DNA of 64,000 nucleotides, from assembly GCA_013399305.1 (NCBI GenBank), contig VXAI01000138.1:248001-312000 (forward strand), given 5' to 3'. The translations under genes were made by a program, and so were the position numbers. The notes under the pieces are model-generated. The model ran no database searches. It was not told where the DNA came from and was given only the letters and a program-made list of their open reading frames with translations. Shown here piece after piece: positions 1 through 11,510 of the stretch (position 1 is the stretch's first letter; each line of letters opens with the position of its first letter). Source of the DNA: Rostratula benghalensis. Its lineage: Eukaryota > Chordata > Aves > Charadriiformes > Rostratulidae.

Positions 1-1515
1 ATTTTGTGTCAATTCTGAAACAGGATTTCATAGCCAACATACAAATCATCCATCAGTACAGAAAAAGCAACAGATGCTGGGCTATTTTTGTTGTTTAAAC
101 CCATATAAAATTCCATTTTGCTTGGAATCAGGTCTCTAGATTTGTCTTTTAAAAAACAACACAAAGACACTGGAACTATTTTCTCACTTAACACGAGGCT
201 GGTTTTCTATATCATAAGATAAATCCTATGGAAATTATGCTATTAAAAATGGGAAGCAAAGCTGAAAAGTTGGATGTTACCTTAATGTTTACAGTTTCTG
301 AAAGGGCACACACTGAGATGAAAAATCTCACGTGATTTCTGATTCTGATTTTTGACCCATTCAATGGCAGCAGCCATTCCTAAATGGAACCAGAAGACCT
401 TGGAGTTCAGAGAAGATGATGGGACCAATAAGCTGTTTCACAAGGTGTTACATAATTTTTGGTACATAACAGATGGATTTCATTATCTAAGGAAACTAAT
501 AAAATTACTTTTCATTCTACTGTAGACCCATTTTTGTTTTATAACTCACACATAAAATGTGAAATAATATCTTTAAATGAAAGATAACAAGTACATGCCT
601 TTTGAGTCTGGAAATCATGTCTCCTATGGTATAGAAATATATTCATTGGCAAGCCTTCATTTTATGTCCTAAAAATGATAATGTAGTCTCATTTTGTATA
701 GTCAAACAGCTGCCATGTTCCTTGCCAGCTATGAATATATACTTGGCTCCAGAGGCAAGTTGTGTCTCCAAAATTAAATGCAAGCAATGGATCCGATCAT
801 TTGTCTCTGGCTACTTCTTGTGAATAATTTTTCTAGCCTGAGCTAGACCTCATCTTCACTTGTACAGGAGGGGCTGCGGATTTCAAAGCAGGGAATTGTA
901 TTGACCTTAAAGAAACATCAAATATATATGGGAGCAATTTTCAAGGGAACTTTAAGAGAGTGACTGTGTCTGCTGCCATTGATGCTTTTTGGCAGGTTTC
1001 CTGCAGTACATAGAGAGCTTCAGTCCCTCTTGGTCTTGTGTCACGGTCACCCCCTATCCAACTGTGTGTCACCCCTGTTCTCTCCACAGCACCTCTGCCA
1101 TTTGCCCAGGCTTAGACACTTGGCATGATTTATTAGTTGGGGTGGAACACAGATGAGGACAACAGTAATGTTTAAAACTGCTCACAACTGCCAATGCTCA
1201 GCTGAGCTTTGTGATTCAGAGAAAAGTCCTTTTCTTCTTTAAACAACTTCAGCTGAATATTAAAGGTATGGGAGAGAATATGTTCTGATGAGGTTGGGAA
1301 AGCCTTTCAAAAGGTTGGAGGACTCATCTGCAAAAGAAAGTGTCAGGCAATCCAGATAGAGGTTGCTATCTGCTTCCCCTCTAACTGAAAGCTTTTCAAA
1401 TACTACGGACCAGCAAGATTTCATACAACATTAAAATTGTTTGATTCCTCTCAAGGCTTTCCTGCAGCCTCCTACATTCCCTTCTGCACCATTTCAAAAT
1501 CAACTTGTCTCTTAC
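1..1515 (-). other. PITPNC1 intron 6 (5' part only)
   Basis: This begins with the donor GTAAGAG at 1515 on the minus strand and runs off the left edge. It is AT-rich non-coding sequence in which I recognise no repeat, RNA gene or exon. The short open frames (for example 9-194 minus) resemble no known protein. Confidence 0.85.
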
Positions 1516-1611
1516 CTCTGATTCTTTGTAATAGCGCTCGGGAATCTCATCACTGGCAATATCAATAAAGCAGACTTCTCGCTCCAGATCTTTCGCTTCT
1601 TTGTCAAAAAT
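1516..1611 (-). CDS. PITPNC1: PITPNC1 exon 6 (residues 123-154)
   Basis: The exon has 96 nt, or 32 whole codons: IFDKEAKDLEREVCFIDIAS then DEIPERYYKESE. The acceptor is ACTCTTGCAG and the donor follows TCAGAG as GTAAGAG, both canonical. This is the segment preceding the conserved DPKHFKSEKTGRG region of class II PITPs, which would be encoded by exon 7. Nothing resembling that exon is found between position 1 and 1515, so exon 7 is outside the window. Confidence 0.96.
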
Positions 1612-4600
1612 CTGCAAGAGTTAAATAAAATGAACACTGTAACAGAACAACATCCTTATAAAATCTCGCTGGAATATTGCTTACAAAACCATTTTCAATG
1701 ATAAGATAATTTAACAATTGTGCCCAAACAGCTTCTTTCAGTAAGAGACTGATGTTTCTTCAGGGACATATTCCCATTCTCTAACCTACTGCAGACACCA
1801 GAGAAAACGATTGTCCTCAGGATCATGTACAAGCAAGGTGTTCCTAAGCAAGATTAGCACCAGTTTAAATTAATTATGCCAGACTGTTCTGGGAACAATC
1901 CACTATGGTAGAGGAAAAGACAGCAGCCTGATAAATATAACACATCGTGTTCAGAACTTACTGCTCACACCGCTCTTCTTCCTGATATTTTTTGGAACAG
2001 ACTTTGGTCACAAACAGTAAAGTCAACAACTAGGATTGGGTTTTATTGAATTCTCTAATCTTTGAAGTAGATTCCATCACTCTGTAAAAAAGCTGGGCTC
2101 TGGATGTTTCAAACCTTCTACCTCTAGGGACAATAATGACACTCAGGTGTGTTGCAGGAGCTGGTGAGGTGGAGCTGCTCTTATACCAAGAATGAAAATT
2201 TTGGTTGAACTGCCCTCAGCAGGAGCTGGAAACTTCCATTACCCATTTGTGCACATGTAAAGCTTATTTTCATTTTAATCCTTTAGGACCTGGTTTTGAA
2301 AACCAAGTCTCTTGTTCTATGCAAGGTAAATGAAAGGTGTTTTCAAAATGCAGATCATTTGCATCTGCAGTGAGTAGACTTCTGTGTCTGTGCCCATAAT
2401 TTAATTATTTAGGCATCTTACTGACCCATGTGACTCCTGCTATGTCTGCAATATATTTCTACTTATTGCTCTGGGTCTTGGAAACAGGGAGTAGCTAAAA
2501 GGCTATCATGGATCAGTGCCACAAAATTTAGGGAAGCTGTGCATGCACTGTCAAGTGCAGTAATGAGCCAACAATGTGGTTTTTTCCTTTGGGGTACAAT
2601 GTTCTATAGCTAAGGTTTCCAGGAAGCATAAACATTTCTGTTTTCTTTTTTTTAAAAAAATGTAGTGAACGCTCTGTTAATTTAATTTCATTCAATCCAG
2701 GAGGAACAGTTAAAAATACAAAATGCTAGCAATTATTCAGTAACAAGAATGTTACTTTATTATTTTTGAAAGAAATGCAGCTTCCCATGTAAAGCGTTCA
2801 AAGAGAGCAATGGACTACAAGGAACAAGCTGGTAAGAACTCTGCTCCAGAAATCATAATTCAAATAAATGAAAAGCTGAAGTCTGACTCTGCAATTTTAC
2901 CTAGTCTCAGTAGGTAACAGGACTGGAATACAATGGGCACCACTGGATGCAGACTGAACTGGAGCTGAAACGTTAACATGACTGAAATTGTGGAATGAAA
3001 CAAAGGGAAACTCCAGGCTGGTTTTACTTGTGTACTTATTTTCCCTCTACAATTCTTGTTTTGCAAAAAGTTATGTTGACTAGTTGAACAAATTTGACCT
3101 GAGAGGTCCTTCCCTTGTAGTGCTCTTTCTTTGAAATGAGGTACATTTTAAAAAAGTAATTGTTATGTTTTACGTATATAATATAGGTTTCTTTTTATAA
3201 GTTTCCTCACTTGCTTTTTTCCGCAAACAAATTCAGATCCACAGAGCAGCCCCTTGATGAAATCAGTTGAACTATTTCTGGAATAAGATGCATTTCACCA
3301 TAATCTCTGAGCTTTAAATAAAATAATGGAGATTTCTCTTAAATGGACATTACCAGGTCAGCTTGGGCTCTGAATCAGTGCACAGTTTAAGTACAAGCCT
3401 AATAAATTTAAGCCCATGTGTGTCTCTGCGTGCTTGCAAGGACCTAAGCGGGGACTATTATCCAGCATCTTATCTGAAGAAATGTGCCCTGCATTATCAC
3501 AGGCTGGATTCACATATTGCACCTCCAAGCAATATAGTTTTAAATTCTTTTTCTCTCTTTAGAGTGCTTTGACTGAAGTGGGGATGACAGATGCCTTTGC
3601 CAATCTGCCAAGCCAGGAGGAATTTTCAACCATTTCAATTTTGCGGGTTTTGCTGCTGAGACTCTCTGACCATTTCCCCCATTACAGAAATTTGTAGAAT
3701 GACATTCTCCCTTCCCCTTGCTGGCAGAAGCTCTTGTCTAATCATTTACGCTTTCCCCCTTCTCAGGGGGAGATCACAAGATTTGCAGACAGAGATTTAA
3801 TCTTCTCATTCTATCAGCTGGAGAAAATAAGAAGTCATTAGAGAACAAGACTGATTTCTTCCTTAGCTCTAATTCTCTTATTGCCTCCCTTCACCACATA
3901 ATCTGGGATTGCCTTAAAACCTGTAGGGAGGAGGGGATTATTAGGTTTGTGATCAAAGAGACCAGAGAAATTTAAAAGTTTTAAAGAAAGAGATTAAAGG
4001 CCATGGAAAGAAGCATAAGGCTCCCAATCTGTGCAACTGTATTTGCAAATGTGCAGAAAATGAATGGTAAGAACAATCTGTATCCTTAAGAAGATGATGT
4101 AGAAAGGCAGAATATTAAATATTATACTGGAAAGAAATGGACAGGCTTTACATTTGGAAGCCAAGTAATTAATTGAGATTGAAATACACAATCAAATGGA
4201 AAACACAGTAACACTGGCTGAAGTGTCTTTTTTGCTGTGGGCTTTGGGTTTTCTTTTGATGGCAGGTTGTGATAGCTTTTTTTCAGCATTTATACATATA
4301 CATTTTCTAAGAGGAAAGAAAACTCATAATTATTATTCAGATAAAAAGTGGAAGAAAGGTTTTAATCGTGTCATCTTTACAACTGCCAATAGTTTCTTTT
4401 GGTGAAAATTTTTACCCCCCCTCGCCTGATTCTGCAGAAATATAAGTGTTGATGTATTTTAATTTCTTTCCTTTGTCTTCTTCATGCCCTACAATGACAT
4501 GTTCCACCACATCCTCTGCTGGTGACTTCTCTTTTCCTTGTAGCCAAAGCCAGAACAGAAAGTCAACGTAAAGACAATGATAAGTCAACAACTAATTCAA

Positions 4601-7600
4601 TATCTTTTTTTCTACAAGCTCCTTTCCCATTTTTCTTCTTCTTTTTATTTTGTCTTCAGGCTACGTTGCTGCCTTCAACTCATTCAGATGTAGCAAATCC
4701 AAAAGGTTTCTCTAATGACCACTCACTGCAGCTAACCTGGTTTGGATGTCAGCAATACCCAGCCAGAGACCACTGAAGGCACTGATTGCATCCACCCCAG
4801 CAAAGCGCCACCTCCATCTCCCCTGCAGGGACTCTCTTGCTTGGTTTGGTTTTGTTTCTAATACGTAAGTCTCTCTTGTGATGTGTTTTTTTCTGTTACT
4901 GAGAGAAAAGAGTAATTTCAAGGGATCACCAGCTGGAAAGTTATTAGTCTTTATGCAAAACGGATTTTTAAACCAGTGTCAATAAAAGAGTCTTGTGGTC
5001 AAGAGCTGCAATAAGGCAGCTCATTACAGCTAACACTAATGCAGACAGGGCATAGCATTTCCTGTGGAAACAGGTAAATAACCGGTCAACTTAAAAATAA
5101 AGACAAGTGATTAGAGATGAAAGCAAGAAGGCAACCTATATATAAAATTCAATGCTATAAACAAACACATTTGAAGATGGGTGGAGGGCTGTGTTTTTTT
5201 CTGGACGCTATTTTTTCCAGCCCTTGTGAGGCTCTGGGTGAGAGAAAACTGGTTTTTCTTGTCATGTTACATGCAGATTGTCAGACATTGCTGAGAAGTG
5301 CAGCTAAAGCAGGGAAATGAAATGGGAGAGAGCCACAAGACTTTTTTTCCAAAAACAGCAGAGCACTCCTAAATTGATTACAGGCAGGTAAAATGGTAGC
5401 AAACACGATTATTATCCCCTGTGTTAAGTAAACAGACACCTGTGCCTAACTACAGACTGCAGCCAAAATGACCACATTGTTCAATACACCCTGTGATAAT
5501 GTCATTTAGTGAGATGAGAATTTCTGCTATAAATCAAATTTCCTCTTCTATTAAACCCTTCTTTGAGTTAATATCTATGTCTGAAAGTATTGTTCTTCCC
5601 TCTCTGCCTCCCTGTTTTCCCTGCCCTGTCAGCAAAGCATCCCAACAAATTTAAATCCTGACTTTGCAGCAGCTGGACATCTCAAGATGACCCCTTATTG
5701 GGATAGGCAGGCTATGTATGAACAGCATGACAAAAATATCTTTAAACTTTATAACTTGAAATTAAATTAAAATTTATCTCTGCCTTTCTCACAATTATAT
5801 TGCTTCATTCATTGTGACTGAGCTTCAAGAAAATGGAAGTATAGTATGCAGCTGGAAGAGTCCACAGGGTTAGATGCATAATTGAGGCATATAAGCTCCT
5901 TTTAAAATTCAAATACTGATATTTTACTGAAGCTTTGTGGTTTTCTCTGTGTTTTCTCCCATTTCTGAAATGTAGTCTAGCTTTGCAATTTGCAGGTCTT
6001 GAGCACTTGTATGATGATGAGTGCTTTCAGTGAGTAGAATACATACACATCCATCAGTTGTAGGATGGTTTAAGTCTAGATTTCAGTGTGTGAAAGCCAG
6101 AGGTATAACTGCAGTAAGGACAGGAAGAATAAGCTGCCTCTTTTTTTTGCCCTTCCCTCCTCTTCCCTCAACCCATTAAAAAGAGGGGAAATCTGGCACA
6201 AAACCTTCTCTCCAACTCGAAGTTCTAATCTCCTCAGATTGCCATTGTCAGAACTATAGGCTAGTCTCAAATTTACTTTACAGCATCCTTTTGCAGGTTG
6301 TGTCATCTGGTCCACTTTAACTCCCATTTTTCTGAATTGAATTTTGGTCTAAAATAAAAGAACACCTATTCAGACCTTCATCTGTGGAGAATGGAGTGTG
6401 TAACTTTTCTGTAAAACATGTTCCAGCCTCAGTTACCCAAAAGTCTGTTAATTCATTTTTGAGATTTAGTTGGTCAGAGATTACAGGAATTGAGCAATTT
6501 CAACCTGTTCACTGGTTAAAACTATGTGGACACAGGTAAATGGGAGCAATTCTCCTGTGGAAAAAGGTTGAATCTCTCCCTGAGAGCAGTACATTTGGCT
6601 CCCTGAACGCCATGGGAATATCACTGTCTGCCCCAGAGGGCAACGCACAAAGGCAGTTCCTCCTTTTTATCTCCATGTCATGACTCCTCTATTATTCCAC
6701 CTCTTATAAAATAGATGTGTACTTTCTGAACAGATAAATCTATTTTTATGTAATTGTGTCAAAGTAGCTGAGCTTCCAAGACCACTGCCAATAATATTTA
6801 CCAGGATTACTTTTTTTGAAATCACATCTATTTCAAGTGCTAGATTTACTAATTAACTTCAGTAGTTCCTTTAGAAAAATCAAAAATAGAGGCACAACCA
6901 CATTACTTGTTCACACTCTCTGTCAGTACCAGCCTTATCTTATGTTCTGCAATAGCCATATGTGCTTGCTACACACTATTGGGACTTGTGTTCAACAAAA
7001 AGAGAGCTCTTCACACAGAAGCAATTTTAAACTAATCTTTTCCCTTCTTTGCTTGTATTTTTGCCTGGATTATACAGGAGGCGGATACTCAATACCATTG
7101 TACAGGAAAGGTTCTGGTGCAAATAAATTCATCCCTAAATTGACCCTGGCGTTGATTTTCACACATTTTGCAGAGATCCCAAGCAACCCTTATATATATC
7201 CTATAGTGCAGTGAGGCTGCACATTGCAGCTGAAATCATTATTTCCTGGTAGTTTCCTTAAATAGTGAATTTATATTTAATTTACACGTGCTATATTATA
7301 GCTTGTTACCACCTACTTCCATGTTACTAAGACAAAAAAAGGGAAAAAACCCCACACTAAAGAGATCAAAACCAGAAACAGCTTTGCTTCTTAGCTGGTC
7401 ATACTAACATTCATTGTACTTGATCAAATGTTTCACAGCCAACACCTGAGAAATATTCATTAAGGATGAAGTATGATGAATGCTCCAATACAGAATACTC
7501 AGTTACTTGTAGGGCTGCAGAATTAGAACTTAGTGTCAGGAAGGGATTTTGTAACTTTAAATGATGGCACTGCAGATTAGATAGGTTGCCCATCCAATAA

Positions 7601-10600
7601 TACCTGCTATTTGCTGGCTGGTTTCAGCGGTCTCAAGCTATTAATGTGTCACATGATACCGGTGTTAATTTATAACTATGTGGAATATGGAACTACTTCT
7701 TGCTTTCATTTGGCAAATGGTCATTCTGTAACATGCATTTTCTACACTATATTATCTTTGAAAGGGAAGAAACATTGATAATATACGTTTCTCTCAATTG
7801 GCAGAGAATTAGTGCTGTAGTGGTGATGACTTTATGAGCATTACTGAGACATACACTCACAAAAACGTGCCCGATGATGCCCAGGCTTTGCCATCTGGAA
7901 ATATAACTCTGACTCAAAATATTTACTCCACACCTTCATTACTCTTCAGAATAATGTTAATCTTATTAATAAATATCATGGCCCTTTAACAAGAAAAGAG
8001 ACTGTATTTTTTTAAGATCTTGAATGTTATTTGTTAATGAAGAACCAGCCACTGAGTTTTCCAGAGCAAAACATTATGCTACAAAAAGCAAGATGCTGTT
8101 GAGTTTTACATACGGTGAATTTCCATTAGTGACAACTATGGGATTATTTTTACAAGCTGTTCTTTTTTACTTTCCCCATACTCTATCAAATGGCAAAAAA
8201 CCACTGCCCAAATAATATCAGAAATTAACTGTGACTAAAAAACCAAACCAACAGAACCCAATCAAATATAATAAACCTTCTGCAACAAATAAGAAAATGG
8301 AAATGTCTCTGTGACTCAGTGATTTGCATGAACAGTGTCTGCCTTCACTTTGCCTTTGCTGACCCTTCACTACAGATTGCTTTTTAGAAATTTTCAGCAG
8401 GACCAGCTTGTGGCATGTAAGAAGCGACAGGGAGCCGCAGTGCAGGAGGTCGCTATGCCATGATCACAGAATCGGCTGGAGCCATGCGCTGGGTCCTCTC
8501 TTACCTAGGGAAAGCCTAAGGTTGGTGCATTCCTCACTAAACTGAAAAATAAACAAAATGGGTGTCTGTTGGGTACACAATTGTAAAAATGGAGATAAAA
8601 CTGAGACAGTAAAATTAGCCTTATGTGACATAAATAATGACCAATCAAAAGTCTGTTAAAAGAAAATAACATCTGCCCAAATAAACAAAGAGATTAACAA
8701 AGTCTCCTCATGAAAAGCACAGACTAATTCATCTACAAAAAACCAGTAATTTATACCACTCCCGCCTGTGATTTCTGACTGTTTCAGTAATTAGATAACC
8801 TTAAAATTTTTCGTGTCTTTAACTGAAGCTTTTAAAATTAAAAATGTAGACTTTGTACATCTACATTCAAATTCCCTAATTGTTTTTTTTTTCTTATGGG
8901 GAAAAAAAGTGTGCCGTGAGTGATTAATATGCAGTTTTCTGGCTTGTATGCACTCGCTGAAGCTCTCTGTTGTGGCACCTGCGCTTCCCTGGCAGCTCCC
9001 ACTCGACTTATGTAAGCAGCTAAAGATTCAACAGGGAAGCAATATTTTCATGTACTTACAGATACTGCCTACAATGTCATTTACATTTTACAAGTGAATC
9101 TAATTTTTAGAATTTCCATTTTAAAATAAAAGTAAAATAAAAATAAAACTACTCTTTTAACTACGAAGTGTGCTTTTTAAAAGACCTCTAAGAAGAAACA
9201 CTGAATGGCCTGAGTCATTGGTCTGTTTTCTCATACTATTACTGAAGCTACAAAGCTGCAAGGCAGCAGTGACAATCACAGAATCATTACGTTTGGAAAG
9301 GACCAATTAGTAAAGGTCAAATAAATCTCTTAATCTTGGGAAATCCTTTCCTAGTCTGTGACTCAGGGGCCTCAATATACAGGTAATACAACATTACCCC
9401 ACTGGCACTCCAGTAAAAATTACATTTGAAGAGCTGGATTCAAGCTGAGCAGACATTCTTCGATCTACATCAGCTGAGTATCCTACCTCTGTGTTACATT
9501 CATCTTAAATTCACTGCTTGGGTACTATTCAGGGCTCGATTCATAGTATTTCAGACACAAAGTTGACACACAGAAAAAAAATTTGAAAATTCACTTCTTA
9601 AATAGCTTCAGTTCTTCCTCTGTTAGGCATCAGTACAGAACGTGTTCTTCTCACTGCTGACATTAGAATGTACCAGAAAACTAGTCTGCACCCTCCCAAA
9701 ACCAAAGGTGTGGGCCTTGCTCTGAATTAAAGTGCTGCCAAAAAGCATAAGTGAACATTAAAAAGAGCATAAATTACATAATGCTCATGTCATTGCTAAT
9801 GTAATACATTTTTCCTCTCTCGCCGGTCTGGATCCTGCTTAGAGGAGCAGTGACTGAAAGCTGTTGGTATCTGGTGGCCAACACGTGATCTCTGTCATGT
9901 TCCCATTGGGAAAGAGTCTGTATGCCAAAAACATTATTCAAAATTGTACCTTGTTCTTTTACATGTAATTATTCTGCCATGAGCAGCGCAACAGCTGTCA
10001 GCCTCATTAATACACGGGCCCAAGGCGCTTAAGGAAATGCACCTTACATCTGGAGAACAGAATACTTTAACCTGAGGAAGGCTGCAAGAGGGACACCCCT
10101 GGAAACCGAAAGGCTCTGCATCTCAGACCCTTTAAAATCTGCTTTACTGCATTTGTCCTTCTCAAGAATGAGTTTAAACACTCCTTTGTTAGGTCTTTGT
10201 GTCACAAATCAATTTTCCAGGCATTTTAACCTGTATTTCTTACCTGTAAGAAACTTTTTCTCATAAGTCTGCAACAAATGACTGTTTAAAGCATAAAAAA
10301 ATTGAAACATATAGAAACCTATTTGTGTATTCCTCCACGGGCTGAATCTTTACACACCCAGCTTTATCTAGTGTTAGTCGCTGTGTCACTGCTCTGCTCC
10401 TGCCAGGGCAACGGTGTCTGACCAGCCTCCTGCCTCCTGCTGCTGAGCACCTCTCCATCAGCAGCTCCCGGCTCTCACCCCCACCCTTCCTCTAGAAAGG
10501 ATTTTGCATAGTTAATTATCTTTTTCTTCTCCAGGCTCTACCTCTGAGAACTTTGTAACTTTTGGTACGCCTCACTAGTCCAGCCATTGTTCCCTTGGAG

Positions 10601-11053
10601 TTGTTTACTGAGATCTCTCATCTCTGGCCATTGTTCAGTTTCCTGTTTGCTCTTCCCACCAGCTCCTTTGAATTCAACCTCTTGTGCTCAAAGAGAATAA
10701 TATGGAACGGATTAAGTGGAATACAATTACAGCAAAAAAAAATAATAAAGAACGTAATCCTCTCTTTACTCTCCATGAGTGTTCATGAGGACTAAATTCA
10801 TGTATGTAAATTGTGCTGTTTAGAGAAGTAACCAGCAGGAGGGAAGTTGCGTGCAATGAATCCTTCATCCCACGGTGCCCAGGAGGTGGCCACTCTGGAG
10901 GCTAACAAGCTGCTGAGAAACAGGACACCTGGCAGGTTCACAGACATGAGCCCTGTCTGCCTTTTCCCAGCCCAAAGAGGCTACAACCCCCTGATACAGA
11001 TCATCACTAAGTGCAAGAATTAAATGAAATTTTGCAAATGCCATCATACTCAC
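1612..11053 (-). other. PITPNC1 intron 5 (9,442 nt)
   Basis: Bounded by the donor after exon 5 and the acceptor before exon 6. It is AT-rich. The only interspersed repeat that I can support is a decayed CR1 tail at 9274-9323. Fainter CR1-like echoes occur near 3096-3118 and 8463-8474, listed among the rejected items. No other gene is seen; the longest open frame (6816-7214 plus) has no recognisable homology. Confidence 0.88.
9274..9323 (-). repeat. Decayed CR1 LINE 3' tail fragment, antisense to the plus strand
   Basis: The plus strand reads AATCACAGAATCATTACG then TTTGGAAAGGACC, close to the reverse complement of the CR1 3' terminus (terminal octamer repeats preceded by GGTCCTTTCCAA). Similarity fades within about 50 bp, so this is an old, 5'-truncated copy. 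Confidence 0.6.
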
Positions 11054-11125
11054 ACTGTCATTACTTCCTTTGTTGTCCTCGTATTTTGTCTCTATGTGAA
11101 TGGAGAATTTAGGCAAAAAGGAACA
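11054..11125 (-). CDS. PITPNC1: PITPNC1 exon 5 (residues 99-122)
   Basis: The exon has 72 nt, or 24 whole codons: CSFLPKFSIHIETKYEDNKG then SNDS. It is a beta-strand segment and loop of the PITP fold. The acceptor is TTTTTTCTTCTGTTGCAG, and the donor follows GACAGT as GTGAGTATG. The exon is phase 0 at both ends. A near-perfect inverted repeat lies 308 nt upstream on the transcript (11433-11510). The reading frame stays open for about 65 further codons into the intron if unspliced, but that extension has no family similarity and is not counted as coding. Confidence 0.96.
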
Positions 11126-11432
11126 CTGCAACAGAAGAAAAAATACGTTTGACAAAAAATATGCCCTGCTTCTTTAGCTGACATACTCAGTATATCCTGG
11201 ATGCTTTCAGCTTTCTTAATTCTTTCAGATTACTTCAAGCAGCAGAGCAAATGTACACAGAATACATGAGCAAAGGCTTCTATGTTTGCAGGATGCAGAA
11301 ATTCTATCTAACAGCTGTACGCTATAATGAAGGTAAAAATAAATCAGTGTTAAGTACCCTGGAATAAATAGATACAATAGTTGTCACGCTCACTCTGCGC
11401 AAGAATACAAATGTCACAAATGTCTTGTTATA

Positions 11433-11510
11433 ATCTAGTTGATTTCGAGGTCTTAGTGAAATAAATTTTGTTATAAATTTATTTCACTAAGACCTCGAAA
11501 TCAGCTAGAT
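11433..11510. repeat. Near-perfect 36-bp inverted repeat with 6-nt loop
   Basis: The left arm 11433-11468 and right arm 11475-11510 are reverse complements at 35 of 36 positions, separated by TGTTAT (11469-11474). Arm ends are ATCTAG and CTAGAT. The single mismatch is T at 11439 against G at 11504, a wobble pair in plus-strand RNA and an A-C mismatch in the PITPNC1 pre-mRNA. Pairing stops sharply at both outer ends. It could be a template-switch inverted duplication, a small palindromic transposable element, or a hairpin RNA precursor; the sequence alone does not decide. Confidence 0.95.

Noticed and set aside
3096..3118. GACCTGAGAGGTCCTTCCC, possible CR1 3' tail in plus orientation
   Set aside because: Resembles the AGAGGTCCCTTCC block of CR1 but has neither the terminal octamers nor upstream CR1 sequence; too short to support.
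8463..8474. ATCACAGAATC, possible CR1 terminus
   Set aside because: Only about 11 bases match and the following sequence does not continue as CR1.
10865..11155. 96-codon minus-strand frame taken as a whole gene
   Set aside because: Only the CSFLPKF-to-SNDS part (11054-11125) is an exon with splice sites on both sides; the remainder is intron read-through.
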